A stretch of 64,000 nucleotides of DNA from Desmodus rotundus (taxonomy: Eukaryota > Chordata > Mammalia > Chiroptera > Phyllostomidae). This document shows positions 35,341 to 48,401 of the stretch, piece after piece. Location: assembly GCF_022682495.2 (NCBI RefSeq), contig NC_071397.1:32503427-32567426 (forward strand). Direction: 5' to 3'. Made by a program: the position numbers and the translations under genes. How positions within the stretch are numbered: position 1 is the stretch's first letter; the number at the start of each line of letters is the position of its first letter. The notes under the pieces were generated by a model. It ran no database searches and was not told where the DNA came from. It worked only from the letters and a program-made list of their open reading frames with translations.

Positions 35341-38124
35341 CAACATCTAAAAATGTGATATTCATATTATCCCATGATCTCTTACATATAGATGTTTGGC
35401 TTGATAACTTTTTCTTATATCTGAATTTGCTCAAGGACAAGATAATTAATATCTCACCTTTTGAGATAAAATGGAAAAAAAAAGAGAAACAAGATTTTTG
35501 TAATGTTATTCTTTCTTCAACTGTTGTTGCTTGTTTTCTTCTAGTACAATCTGTACTTTAGACCAATGTCATATTATTTGATTTTTAGAATGAAAGTATC
35601 AGTTGTAATATATGTTAGGGTTATAGAAGATGTATTTTTGAAAAATATTCTATAAGAAAACCTAATTTGATTCCACCATGATAAAAAGTATTTTAATCTA
35701 CCTACATGGTTACTGGATTAACAAATAAAAATATAATATGCCCTGTTAAGTTTGAGTTTCAGATAAATAATACCTAAGTTTTTAGCATAAATATTTCCCA
35801 TGCACTATTTGAGACATACTTATATTAAAACTGTTTGTGGTTTATCTGAAATGCAGATCTAAATGAGTATCCTATATTTTGTCTGCCAACTCCACCTGGC
35901 AGGTGACTCTTCTAGGTGTGACCTTCCTTAGAATTGCTGCATCAAGGATTGATAAAACTTCTACATGGACCCACCCCTTAAGATCTCTCAACCTTTCTCT
36001 CAACATCTTACTCTTCAAGGTTGAACTCCTAGTCTTAAGAAATGAACCACTGTAGTTTGCTCTGCTTGGGGAAGATTCCACACTAATTTCATTTGGAATT
36101 GCAGAGCCAATATGAAAGAAAGTTGCCAGAGTGGTTCCTGGATTCTCCAAAGACAGCCTCCTGAATGACAGCTGTGCCTGAAGTAGCTGTCCAAACTTCA
36201 GTTCACAGGGTTACATTAAATAAACTCCCTGAGGACCCCTGGGTTGTGAGTATTCAGACTAACCTTCATTTGGATCTTACCTAGCAGGGAACAGTCCTGG
36301 GAAGAAGTTGTCTAGCATGATGATCCTCATATTTTACCTCTGTTCTCCACACCCCCATTCCTTGCTACAGAGAGTACAAATTCATCATGCTAGTCACAGA
36401 GAGTCTGTCTGGGATGAGTTATGAAACCAACCCTGTGTTGTTTCTTTTCCTTATTAGTAGAAGAAGTGATATGGGCCTTAGGCCTATATTCAAATCACAT
36501 ATTTGTTTCTTTCCTTCAGGGTAAACTATGTCTTTTTTTAGAAATACCACAAACTGAATTTTTCTTGAAAAAAATTTATAGCTTTAAAATCCCCCTTGTA
36601 ACCCACTTATAAATATTTAACTTTGCTTTAACATATACTTAAAATATCTGATAATCAGTTATGGGTATAGCATTATTTTTAGCACTAGTAGGTAATGGGT
36701 ATACAAAGATAAAAAATTAGAATTTTTACCTCACCTAAGGTTATAATCAAACAGGGGAAGTAGATATGTGCATATGAATTAGTTAAGCAATGATGCAATG
36801 TAGTATATGAACAAATGCCAAAGTTGTTCATAGAAAGAACAAATGTATAGTATTCATTGAAATAGGAAATCCAGGTAGACTTGAGAGGAGCTTGAGGGAT
36901 GGGTTTCATGGCAATTAATGAACATGAAGGGATAGAAAAGAGTATGAAGGAACACTGAGAAAGAGCAGGTGCACTTGAGCATCAGTGAGGACCAGGTTTC
37001 CGTGGAGGAGAGAATCCCTGTTCAGGCAAATGTGTAGATAAATTTGTATAAGGAAAATGATGCAATATTATACAGGGTAAGGGGTTTGTACTTGGTTCTA
37101 TAGGCTATGAAGAGCTACTGGAAATTTTTGAATCACAGAATGATGGGATGAAAGTGCTCTGGAAACAATCTGTAAGCAGAAGAGGGAAAAAAGATGAATT
37201 TGCACACTGTAAGTGTGAGGTGACCATGCAGTTTCAGTATTCATCTGAAACCAACACACGATTTTTTAAATGCCTGTAAATCAATAAATGTAAAGCACAC
37301 TAAATGTACACAAAGACACATACAACGTGCATGTAAAGCATACTCTCTGCTCTCCACTTTCTGAAGAATTATTCTTCACTATGACATGCAATCCCCAAGA
37401 GAAGCACATTGAAAGCTGAGCAAATTTCATACACTACCTCAATTCTTTGATGTGCCTACATCTAGTTTGTGTGCTGTGTTCATTCAGTTTCTCGCTATTC
37501 CATCATCACTTTATTACAAAAGAGGAGGAGGAATTCTAGCTCTTCTAGTGCAGGAGGAGTTTTTTATTTTTATTCTTTTTGTTGATTCTTCAAGGCTTGA
37601 TTATAAATTAAATTACAAAGAATGTTCTCCCTTCCAAGTGACATGGTTAAGTGTTAAAGGAGATCTTAGGTATAGTCAGTTGCAGAACAATTCTTAAAGA
37701 CCTTAGGAATGCAAAACCTATTTGTTGTATGCAAATGAGAAAAAAGTGTTTTTTTTTTAATATATTTTAAGGGAAAGGCAAACAAATCTAGCATGGTGAG
37801 ATCTCTGATGTTTTCAGTATAAAAAGGAAGCATGCTGTAAATAACACATAGATTTGAAATTTGGTTCTAACCAGTTTTTCCAGAACCCTGAGAAAAAAAA
37901 CAGAATAGAAATAAGATTATTATTCAAAATCTTTGAAGTTTCAAAAAAGATTTCCTGTTATTGCAGTACCTATAGCTTCTTTATTGTTCTCTTAATTCCA
38001 ATGTTCTCTTAGCTATGTCTCTACAATAAAATGAAAATAAAGACAAAAACTGGTTTAATTCACATATTTCCCTCAAGTCTCTCATGCACTTTGGCTAATG
38101 AAGAAGTCAATCTCTTTATTAATC
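35341..38124. other. About 2.8 kb without a supported gene
   Basis: Unassigned, mainly AT-rich. At about 37070-37170 the text ('ggctatgaagagctactgga', 'atgatgggatgaaagtgctc') resembles an old mammalian repeat that I cannot name, with similar pieces near 38750, 39400, 52500 and 63100. The 119-codon + ORF at 35202-35561 starts inside the VES SINE. The 92-codon minus ORF at 35872-36150 has no recognised domain. Confidence 0.45.
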
Positions 38125-38495
38125 AGGGTTCTTCAGAGAAACAGAAACAATAAGATATATTGGCATGAGTGAAACCAATGTTAAGTTCCAATGTGAGTCC
38201 AAAAACCTGAGAACCAAGAGCTCTCAAGTCTGAGGCAGAAGATGGATGTCTCAGCTGAAGCAGAGAGTGAAATTGACCTGCCCAAGCCTTTTTGTTCTAT
38301 TCAGGCCCTCAAGGGGTTGGATGATACCTATTTGCATTGTTGAGGGTCATCTACTTTACTCAGTTCACCTACTGGAATGTTAATCTCTTCTAGAAACACC
38401 CTTTTGGACACACCCAAAATAATGCTTTACCAGCTACCTGAGTATCCCTTAGCTCAGTAAAGCTGACACATAAAATTAACCATCATAATCTCACT
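38125..38495 (+). mobile_element. Ancient LTR-like repeat, near full
   Basis: Opens 'cagggttcttcagagaaaca', passes 'gagtccaaaaacctgagaac', 'tgttctattcaggccctcaa', 'actttactcagttcacctac', and ends 'acataaaattaaccatca'. This is a well-known old mammalian repeat with LTR-like ends; I am unsure of its exact name. A head fragment is at 8008-8085. Confidence 0.55.
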
Positions 38496-39589
38496 GGCTT
38501 TAGTGTGCAAATAAATAGTTCAAATATGACTTAAATGGTGATCTTTCAGAAGAAATTAAATGCCCCTTTTTTCTCCAATAGCATTCAACTTAATTCAAAT
38601 TTATATTTGGAAGTGGGAAGAAAGACAATGTCATTATTTATGTTTGTACTAATCTGATAAGTACTATGAAGGAAAATTGTAGATTGCTATTAGAAAATCT
38701 AATAGGAGGACACTTACACATGCATGGGGATACCACGAGAGAGTGATATTTAAGCTAAGAGTGCAAGACTGGTCAGTCTTAGATAGGTGAAGGAAGATGA
38801 GTAGCAGGGGAGAGAGTGTGTCAGCAGCGGGAACTGCACATGGGAAGGACTTAAAGCAAGCCACTAGCACAGGAGGAATGGGAAGGACAACCCAGTGTTG
38901 TTGGGGGGAAGAAAATGTGGTGAATTACATTCACAATTATTAATTTCCTACCTGCCTTTGGATGCCTGCCTGTCTCACTGACTTTAGCACTTTACCATAT
39001 GGCATTCTTTGGACAATGGGATGATATGAGTGAACGTGACATTTTTCATGTATGAGCTAAAGCTTTAAATGCTTACCAGGGGCCTTCTTGCTTCTTCTCT
39101 ATGCCTTCATAGAGCAGCATGCACTGGATAGGGGCTGATCCTTTTGGCCTTCATCCTCAACATGAGGACAGTGGTGAGAATCATATTTCTCCACAGCCTA
39201 GAAAAGAGTCACCAAGAGAGAGCTGGCTCAGAGTTGACATGTACTGTAAGTGACAATAGATCCATTGGTTAAAAGCCATGAGACTTTGGAGATTTTGGTA
39301 TCATGAATTCAATGACAGCTGAATGATACTGAGGAAAGAAAAATACAGAGAGATACAAAAAGACCAGTGTATGCAGAGAATTATAGATGATATTAAGGAT
39401 TTTGGTTTATCTCAAGAATAGTGGAAAGTCACTGAAGCAAGATATTGGCATAATTAGAATATTATTATAAAAGAAATTGTGCTAGCCATACCCCCTATCC
39501 GCCCCACCCCACCCCCTCAAGGATGAAAATACAAGTACCTTGGTAAGTTATTGCAGTAAAGACGACTATCTAAAATTTATCAAGTAGTT
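38496..39589. other. No gene seen
   Basis: Unassigned. 38655-38930 and 39260-39450 resemble parts of the same unnamed old repeat noted near 37070. A C-rich patch lies at about 39488-39520. Confidence 0.45.
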
Positions 39590-39770
39590 AAAATCACCAG
39601 GCTTTCTTTTAAGCACTTTATCTGTAATAGCTAATGAAACCTTCTCAATGAAGTTGGCTATTTTATGATGAAGAAATTGAGACACAGGAAGATAAGCAAA
39701 TTTCCCAAGGTTCCAGATGTATTAAATGGCAGAGCCAGGAATCAAGTTTCAACAATGACTTTACTGCCTA
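39590..39770 (-). repeat. MIR SINE, antisense
   Basis: The + strand shows the reversed MIR order: 'ttttaagcactttatctgta', 'gatgaagaaattgagacaca', 'caaatttcccaaggttccag', then 'ggcagagccaggaatcaagt'. A clear antisense MIR. Confidence 0.75.
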
Positions 39771-41439
39771 AGTTCTCAGCCACAGAAAACCAGAGGAAAG
39801 ATAAACTAGGGTTGAGGAAAGAGACATGGACAATTAGATGGAGTTGAGACATATTCACAAAATAGAAATATCAAGACTTGTTTTTCTGACTAGCTGTGGG
39901 AGATGTGAGAGGGAGATTGCAAAGATGATTTCCAGATTTGTGAAATGGGTGATAGACTGAGAGAGGGGGTACTGGAGAGGATGCATTGGGAGGAGAAGGT
40001 CTTAATTTAGATTGTAAACTGCCTAAGGGTGGAAACTGTGTTATCAAGCATTTGCTTGTGTGTTGTAATGACTCAGTGATGACTTATAAACTGATGAATC
40101 ATATATTTACAAAAATCTATTTTAAAGTATCACGGGACTGGTATAACATTTTTTCTTGAATGAAGATCAGTTTTTCTTAAGGGCTTCTGTTGATAGAGTT
40201 CACAGACTTGAATCAGAGAAAACACTCATGTTTGGCAAGAACATTTCTTCCACATACAAAAGGTTAGTGCCTGCGCTGTGATTTTGTACTTCATCACCAC
40301 TTCTTTTTACTAGTGGAAAATGATAATTCCTGAGATGTAACCACATGTTATTTGGCAACTTTATTGCTATATTAGAGCAAATTTAATGTGATTCACAGTT
40401 TCAACATAAAACAGCATTTATATTGTCAATTTAATAGTGAAGGAACAGGCATTTATTCCGGGACAGCTTGGCACCGACACTATGTTAACAGGTTATCACA
40501 CGGGTATTTCATTGAGTCCTCATACTCGTTCTTTCACAAATTGCAAGTGCTTTGCCTTGGCCACAATTTCTTCCTATTGCATTACATTGCTGGATTATCG
40601 TAGTCACTCGATCATACTATTGTTCTGAGAAAATTTGGTATTTTGTAGTGTTTACTGAGCATAAAAATAAATGTAAACTTTCTTTAAACTAACAGAAATT
40701 CATTTAACCAAATTATGCTGCTGTTTTATACAGAAATCACTTAGGGAAGCTGGAGTCTTTTAGAATTAATGCTGTCAAATTGTTCCATATATTATAGGAC
40801 CCAAGAAACACTTGCTGCCCTTACATGGTAATGACACATACTATCCCGTTGTCTGTCTCTCCCTCCTTCTTTGCTGGGGTTAGGACCATCTAACTGTGTC
40901 TGCTGAGACACTAAAACACACTCTGGAAGCAATGGAGGGACCTTATGTACAGAGAGCCATGGGGCTGTCAGGCCAGGAGGAAACAGAGTGGAGTAAGACT
41001 GATGTGGGGAGGCCAAGAAAGAGATTATCATTTGTGTATCATCTGTCTGCCTGAGGGAAATATGTGTGGTCAAGGTGACATATAAAACATCCAGTCATCA
41101 ATGTGGCAGAACTACCCACAATCATAACAGATGCATCACCAATTCTAACAGAAATCAATCACCAATCAGAGTGGCTACCAACCACAAATAATTGTTAGGC
41201 TCTACAGGGGCCTTCTAGCTGAATGGCAGTCTTGGGAGTCATTTGTTAAGTGTGGTATGTGTGAGTTTTAAGAAGGCTTGAGCTGCTCACACTATATAGA
41301 ATTATACACCTGTCTCTATAATGGGAAATAATTAATTTGAGGTGGAATACAGTGACATGTTTTAACAGTCAAGTAGGTCACCCTTAATAGAGGTATTTGT
41401 TAGTAAAATTTAATAATTGTATTATTCCAAGACCTTGTG
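39771..41439. other. About 1.7 kb without a supported gene
   Basis: Unassigned. The 93-codon minus ORF at 40792-41073 and the overlapping + ORFs near 40388-40628 show no recognised domain. Confidence 0.5.
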
Positions 41440-41590
41440 TATGTATTTCTAAGACTGTGATTTATGAAGTACTTCCATGTCTGCAGTCTCATCCGATCTT
41501 TATAAGATTCCAAAGCGGTAGACAGGGTAGAGAGGTTAAGTAGTTTGCCCAAAGCTACATGGTTAGTACGCAGTGTCGTCATGATGAGAC
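41440..41590 (-). repeat. MIR SINE fragment, antisense
   Basis: 'aagtacttccatgtctgcag', 'gtagagaggttaagtagttt', 'gcccaaagctacatggttag' parallels reversed MIR ('…gaggttaagtaacttgcccaaggtcac…'). Confidence 0.65.
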
Positions 41591-41999
41591 ATGGGTTCTT
41601 TTAGAAAGCTGTGAAATTGTGAACGTTAACTAGTGGGTTTCTTATTAAAAAAATTGTATGATTTCTGAACAACAGAGGTTCAAAATTATACTGAAAAGTA
41701 ACTAGTAGTAACTAATATTTTTCTTAGGAAATAATAGTGAAGTAAGATAAATTCTGACATTGTTGTGTTTGTGCTTATGGAAATAAATAGGATAGCATAT
41801 ATTTTGTTAGCCTGTCAGGATAAGTTATCTTAATTCTGTGAAAAACCTATGTATTTCTACCCACTATCCAGCTGTAGATTTCTAAATACCATTTCTCCAA
41901 TAAAATAAATTAGGAGTTTTTAGAGAAATGGCTGGTTCTAGAGCTGGGACAGTAATAATGCAAGATCAGTTTGGACCATTTTATAGAGGCAAAAAGTAA
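41591..41999. other. No gene seen
   Basis: Unassigned AT-rich sequence. Confidence 0.5.
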
Positions 42000-42910
42000 A
42001 GAAGTATGGGAAGAACCCCAGAAAAACAAAAAGACCAAACAGAAAGAAAAGTATGGGGGCATGCAGAAGGGACACCAGGAGCTAATCAGAAAGAGCTCCC
42101 AATGGCCACAGCTGAAACAATTAGAACAACCAATTAGATTATAATCTAAAATATAAAATAAATGTGTATAAGTTCATACTAAATAATATACTATTGAATA
42201 AATAATTAGTTGAAAGAGACAAATCTTTCTTACAGAAAAATTTCAAATAATCTAAGTATATAATCCTCTCTCCAGGAGACGGAGTTTACCACCCCAACCC
42301 TACCCCCCCCCCCCAATTTTAGTGACTTGCTTCCAAAGAATAGTGTATGAAAAGGGAGGAAACAGGAACTTTGCATGAAAGAAACCTGGCACACACTGCC
42401 TTAACCAAATGATCAAGTTCGACTCCAGTCATGTTCATATCACGTGCCCTCTATATAGTCTGTTGCAAGGGCACTTCATTTTTGATGTAATCTTTCAAAA
42501 AACCTAAAACCTTAGTGTATTTATGAAGAGAACATTAGACTCAAACTGAATGACATTCTATAAAACATCTGCCGGAACTCAGAACTGTCAAGGTTGTGAA
42601 AGAAGAAAGACTGAGAAACTGTCATAGGCCAGAGGAGCTTGATTAGAATGTGACAGATCAACGTAGTGTGGAATCCTAGGTTGGATACTGAAACAGAAAT
42701 TGGACCTTAATGGAAAAACTGGTGAAATCTGCACTAAGTCTGGGGTTTAGTTAATAATAATGTAACAATATTGATTTCTTAGTTTTGACAAATATACCAT
42801 GGTAAATTAGGATGACATAAGGGGATACTGAAACTGGGGTGTATGGGAATTCTCTGTACTATCTTTGCAACTCTTCCATAAATAAAACATTATTTCAAAA
42901 TTAAAAAAGT
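42000..42910 (+). mobile_element. Old L1 (L1M/L1ME-like) 3' UTR
   Basis: The order 'ggaatcctaggttggatact', 'ttggaccttaatggaaaaac', 'ttagttaataataatgtaac', 'aaatataccatggtaaatta', 'ctctgtactatctttgcaac', then 'cataaataaaacattattt', is that of old L1 3' UTRs ending in poly(A). The left limit is uncertain. A run of 12 C at 42303-42314 interrupts it. Confidence 0.55.
42303..42314 (+). repeat. Poly(C) run, 12 bases
   Basis: Twelve consecutive C follow 'caaccctac'. This is a homopolymer prone to length error in sequencing and to slippage in vivo. Confidence 0.9.
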
Positions 42911-45812
42911 TTATTAAAAACAAACTATTTATTTTAAAGAAACCCCTTGGGTACATGTGGCTCCATGTGTGTGTCCATATGTGTGTACATGAATGCCAGT
43001 CAGCAGAGTTTAGCATATTACAGACAATTTTATATTGAGTTATAGTGACAACTATTTTTAGTTTAATGCCTCTATTATACTTTGGCCATTTTTGTGTGTA
43101 TTCATAAACTCACATGGCTTGTATGTGCATGTTTTCATACTGACATATATCTTCACATATATTTAGTTTTATTCAGCTGTGAAATGAAAGTGTTTTAAAT
43201 GACAGCTTTTTTTGATCATTAAAGATCCTTCTATCCAGGAACAGGAGCCAATGGGCAGCCAGAGCACATATATATTTTTATTAACCATGATTAATAAAAG
43301 TAATCCTTGTTCTAAAAACTCAACACCAGAGGTGTCTGTATCCACTGCTAATTCTGATGGAGGCAAGAGCCTCTGGAAGATGTCATGCATGGGACAGGAC
43401 TCTTGTCTTTCAGCAGCAGTGAAAACATCAGATCAAAATTTTTACACCCCACTGGAGCCCTCAGACCTTTCTCAGTTTTTGTCTCTGGTGACAATCAAAT
43501 CACGAAGTTATCATAACAGCAAATAATATCTCTGGCTTGATGAAAATAGCTTGGCATGTATCACCATTCTATAGTGATATGAATAGCATGAATGAAAAAT
43601 TGTAGAAGTACAACAGGCTATTGTAGTAGTAGTAGAATGAGAAGAAAAATGTGAAATTCCAGTATTTTCTGCAAAGCTTTGCTGTTCAAGTTCATTTTGG
43701 TATTTGTTGGATGGAAGAACAAGAACGATGTATTGAGTCCTTCCTGGTGAACTTATTAATATATCAATAAAATCACCAGTGCATGGCTTTTATATTTCTA
43801 CACTAATCTGGCCCAATATGAGTGAGCTCTAGTCCACTTTTCATGTCTAAATAATTTCCAGAATGACTTAATATTTTTGTTTATATTCTCAGATTTTCTC
43901 AGTCAATTCCTATCATTCAGACTGTGTTTATATAGGATGCCAAATCCAAGTAAATTCAATGAAAAAAAACCCCCACATTCATCCTGTTGGCTGTTTGACA
44001 ACATGACCTGATTGATGACTGCTCTTGTTCCCATCTATTGAGTAGTTCTGTAAGCACAGCCTCTTTCCTGCCAAATGACAGTTTGGGGAGTTTCTTCGTG
44101 ACGTCAATGATTTGTCAATGTCTATAAGGTAGATATAAACAATTTTCCATAATGCTATACTTCTAGACAATGATGGAAACATTTCTCTAATAATCCTAAT
44201 ATTTGGAAATAAACTGACAATTTGCTGCCTTTTTTTCCTTATATTCAAGTATTTTATATTTATTAGCTGTCTCACACATTCTTATATAAACTCATGAAAA
44301 AATAAAGTTGTGAAATAAACTAATTTTTAAAAAGTAGAATAACCAAAATTTTTAAAAATATAGAAATTAAAGCATTAAAATCCATTATTACATCTACAAT
44401 GCTTCTCCAGTGGTAAAATCATCACTGAACCATGAAAAGATTTCTCCTATTTTTTTAAGAAAACAAATAATTCTTTGGTGACAAATGTATTCTCTGAAGA
44501 ATATCGACTTATTTCCTGAGGATATATTAAGCAGTTTTTACTGCTTTCTTCATTTTTTCCTCTTGGGCTATGGGCTCTCCCATAATCTGACCCTTAAGAT
44601 TGGTACTCTTAAATATGAGACCAGTGAGATATAATTATTTCTCATCCAAACTCTCTGCAGTTAGTACCCACTGAGCTTTGTGGGACAAGGTTTTAGTGAG
44701 GCAACTATACATACACAGGATGGGGTCTTCCACATGAAACTTCAGGAAAGTGCCCGCTCTCCCCAGTTTGGTGTTGTCAATGCAATAAATATTGGTAAGT
44801 AAGAATAAGGGAGAAGGATAGAATGGAAATTGCCAAGACTATGCTAGCAATAAAATGCTTAACAAGGACATTTTCCAGTTATCTGATTCTGAGGCATAAT
44901 AAATTCTCTAGTAAGATTTTGTGGAAATTTGTACAGCAATAAGAGTTTGTATTAATGGGCTCTGAAACAGAAGCAACAAAATCTCTTTCTCTCTCTCTTA
45001 TTTGTCCCAAGTGTAATCTTTAGTCAGAATTCTTGCTCCTTATTTCACCCTTGACTGTGTTTTGGGAGTTAGATTAGTGAAAACTTAACTTTTTTGCTTA
45101 CCTTTATGACTAATGGAGAGATCTTACAGAATAATACTTTTAAGGCAGTAAATTTTAAAATATAAGCTTTTGGTTGCATGTGAGCAAGGTAACATTTTCT
45201 TTACTGTTTTTTCAGGTATTCTCTACCATTTCTAAATCTATTGTGATTTTTCTCCAGAAATAGTTTTTGTGAAAGTATAAAGAGATCATGCCAAGAATCT
45301 TGTAAAGTCATGTCTCAGGAACTCAAATCAAGTGTCTTGATTCTGTCCCTCTGGGAATATGAGTAAGAGGGGGAACAAAAGGTGAGTCACTTCTGTCATC
45401 CAGAAAACTAAAAATATACTGAATATTTTGAGAAACAGCAAATGTTATTAAAATTTTTGAGGATATTAATGGAATTTATATTCTCTGGTTTTTGAAGTAA
45501 TATATATTTATTATATATATTTAGAAAATACAGGAAAGGAAAAAGGAAGAAACTGTTCAATCAAAATCTTGTAGAAATAAATAATGTTAACATTTTGGAT
45601 TTTTTCCTTTTAAATTTTTTTCCCTATGAAATTATTTTTAATGCTTATACCTGTAAAATTCTGGAATAAAAATAATCAGGGTAATTTGGTTTTACTTATA
45701 AAAAATGAAACAAATGCTCTTTCTTGTACCATTATCATTGGTTTAGTGCTTCTTTGAGAATGATGCTTCACCTTCCTTAAAGGTTGACTTTTAAAGAAGA
45801 AATGTACCTAAT
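42911..45812. other. About 2.9 kb without a supported gene
   Basis: Unassigned AT-rich sequence. The 104-codon + ORF at 43212-43526 and the 98-codon minus ORF at 43979-44275 match no family I know and have no evident splice context. 45480-45620 resembles an old repeat that I cannot name. Confidence 0.45.
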
Positions 45813-46058
45813 GTTTTTCTTTTCTTTTCTTTTTTAATTTAATTTATTGAGGTTACATTGGTTAATAAAATCATATGGATTTCAGGGGTACAATTCTATA
45901 ATACATCATCTGTATATTGTACAGTGTGTTCATCACCCCACATAAAATCTCCTTCCATCACCATTTCTCCTCCCCTTAACCCTCTTCTACCCCCACCCCC
46001 CTTACCAAATTCTGGTAATCACCATACTGTTGTCTGTGTCTATGAGGTTTTTCTTTTC
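45813..46058 (-). mobile_element. Antisense L1 3' fragment with 12-bp TSD
   Basis: GTTTTTCTTTTC occurs at 45813-45824 and 46047-46058 around an antisense L1 3' UTR: 'ttattgaggttacattggtt', 'caggggtacaattctataat', 'accatactgttgtctgtgtc'. The T-rich left end is the reversed poly(A). It is the same family as 12487-12745, 5'-truncated. The TSD is low-complexity, so its support is moderate. Confidence 0.75.
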
Positions 46059-46195
46059 CTTTTTTGATTAATCCCTTCATCTTCTCACCCAGACCTATGT
46101 TTTTCTGAAGCTTATCATTTATATAGGTATACACCTCTGAATCTCAATCCAATCTTTAGAATAAATTCAGAACCAAAAAGAATTCTCTGATATTT

Positions 46196-46681
46196 GTCTT
46201 TTATTTTATTAAAAAAATTTTTTATTGTTCAATTACAGGTGTCCCCATTTTTCCCCATTTTGCTCTCCTGCTCTACCCACCCCCCATCTTCCACATTCAA
46301 TACTCCCCTCCTGCCCTGCCTCCCCTTCCATCTCCACTCTGTTGTCTTTGTCCATGGGTTATTTATACATGTTCCTTCACTAGACCCTTCCCCTTCTTTC
46401 CCCCATTATCCCCTGCCTCCTCCCCTCTAGTCTCTGTCAGTTTGTTCTTTATTTTCTTGTCTCTGGTTCTATTTTGCTTACTTGTTTGTTTTGTTGATTA
46501 GGTTCCACTTATAGGTGAGATCATGTGGTATTTGTCATTCACTGCCTGGCTTATTTCACTTAGCATAATGCTCTCCAGATCCATCCATGCTTTCGCGAAG
46601 GGTAGGAGTTCCTTCTTTCTTTCTGCTGCTTAGTATTCCATTGTGTAAATGTACCATAGTTTTTTGATCCACTCATTTACT
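46196..46681 (-). mobile_element. Antisense young-type L1: 3' UTR and ORF2 end
   Basis: The + strand begins with a T-rich reversed tail, then 'attgttcaattacaggtgtc' and C-rich 3' UTR, and continues to the ORF2 end ('cacttagcataatgctctcc', 'atccatccatgctt', 'tgtaccatagttttttgatc'). It ends at 'ccactcatttactgat', where a HAL1 3' UTR in the opposite orientation starts. Confidence 0.8.
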
Positions 46682-46980
46682 GATGAACAGATTCACAGAA
46701 ATGGAGATCACATGGTGGGTTATCAGAGGGGAGAGGGAGGGGGGATAATGGGGGAAAAGGTACAGGGAATAAAAAGCATAAATGGTAGGTACAAAATAGA
46801 CAGGGGGAGGTTACGAATAGTATGGAAAATGGAGAAGTGAAAAAACTTATATGTATGACCCATAGACATGAACTAAGGTGGGGAAATGATGATGGGAGGT
46901 GGGGTACAGGGTGGAGGGGAATAAAGGGCAGACAGAAAGGGGACAACTGTAATAGCATAATCAGTAAAATATATTAAAAA
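46682..46980 (+). mobile_element. HAL1 3' UTR, 5'-truncated, sense
   Basis: 'cagaaatggagatcacatgg' through 'acccatagacatgaactaag' to 'ggacaactgtaatagcataa' and an A-rich tail is the sense form of the 3' UTR seen in antisense at 27870-28150, 48470-48770 and 49120-49410. It begins exactly where the antisense L1 stops. Confidence 0.8.
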
Positions 46981-48401
46981 TGCTTTTTCTGCACCTATTG
47001 ATAGGATCATATGATTTGAATCATGTTTTATTAATATAACACATTAACAAAAAAGGATAAATTATATCTGTCTTTTAAAAGGAAGACAGTTATGGAGCAA
47101 ATTACATTGGTTGAGGATGAAATAAGAACACTCTGAATTCTGTGTAAACATTCTCTATTCAGGATTATTCCATGGGCCCCAATATTTTGTTTAAAATCAC
47201 CACAAATCTTAGACTTACTTGGAGTACTCAAGAGTAGCTTTTTTGCCATCAAGATGAAGAATCATTGATCCAAGATATTTACTCACTTTTCTCTTGGGGC
47301 AGGTTAGAGGAGGAGGTAAGAGGAGGGGCGAAGTGCTGTTGAGTCCAGCACTTTGGTTCAGTTATCATCAGTTTTTTTCAGTGACCACAGGTTGAACTTC
47401 TAATTGCAGCCAACTTTCTCAAAACACTTGTTTTTGGTCACAAAGGGAAATAAAATGAGGGCGACTGATGAGTCATTCCACATTTTTTAAAGTTACTAAC
47501 AAAACAGTTTTCCTAAGGAGGGACGGTAGTGTCATCTTTATATTGAAAGAACACACCTTAAATAATTGCATCACATGGTGAATTTGAAGTAAAAAATGAG
47601 GCAGGCATTGTCAATTTATTTAATCAGTGGTTCTAGCTAGTGGTTCTGTATCTTCTTTTCTAGCTAGGATCCACCACAGCAGAGTAGCAGTAGTACTGGA
47701 ATTTACTGGACACCCTTGAGAAACCCAGTTGCCAGTAACAGCTTGAGGTGTCTTTTCCTAAAGCACAGTTGCTGGCTGTCATCTTGAAGCAGTGGTTTCT
47801 GAGGTGGAATGGTTGAAAGAAGGTAGTGCTTTTGACTAAGGCCAGAAAATACAATATTTGGGTTAGGGCTAATGAGAATTTATTGGAAATGTTTCATTGA
47901 GGATCCTGGTGAACCAAGCTACAGCCAGTCCCTTCATGTCTCTGAGGAAATAGACTTCCAAGGAGAGGTGATCCTGAAGAATTTAAGGTCTCTTTCTACA
48001 CAGGCTCAGAATATGCTGTACAGGACAAACAATGAGTAGCTTCATGTTAATAGATTTAATTATTGGTTTCAGCTGATATGATTATTTATGTGAATTAATT
48101 TGGTATAACAACTATGTACAGAGAGTAATAAAATTGTTATGATTTGATTAGAAAGAAGAGGTTTACAAAAATGAAATAATGATACCTGTTTTGGATTATT
48201 TCTGTACAAAAGAAATCAATGCAATCAAAAGGAAGTATAGTTTCAAAGAGCTTTGTTTGGGTTTATACAGAATTTATGTTTCTTAATTATATAGATTAAT
48301 TTCCATTTCCTATTAGCCTAGAAAAATAAGTCATCACAAGAAAGGAAGGAAGACTTTGGGATAGGCTAAAATTCATAGTATTACAAATGAAAGTTTTATT
48401 T
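46981..48401. other. No gene seen
   Basis: About 1.4 kb of unassigned sequence. Short ORFs only, up to 73 codons. Confidence 0.5.
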
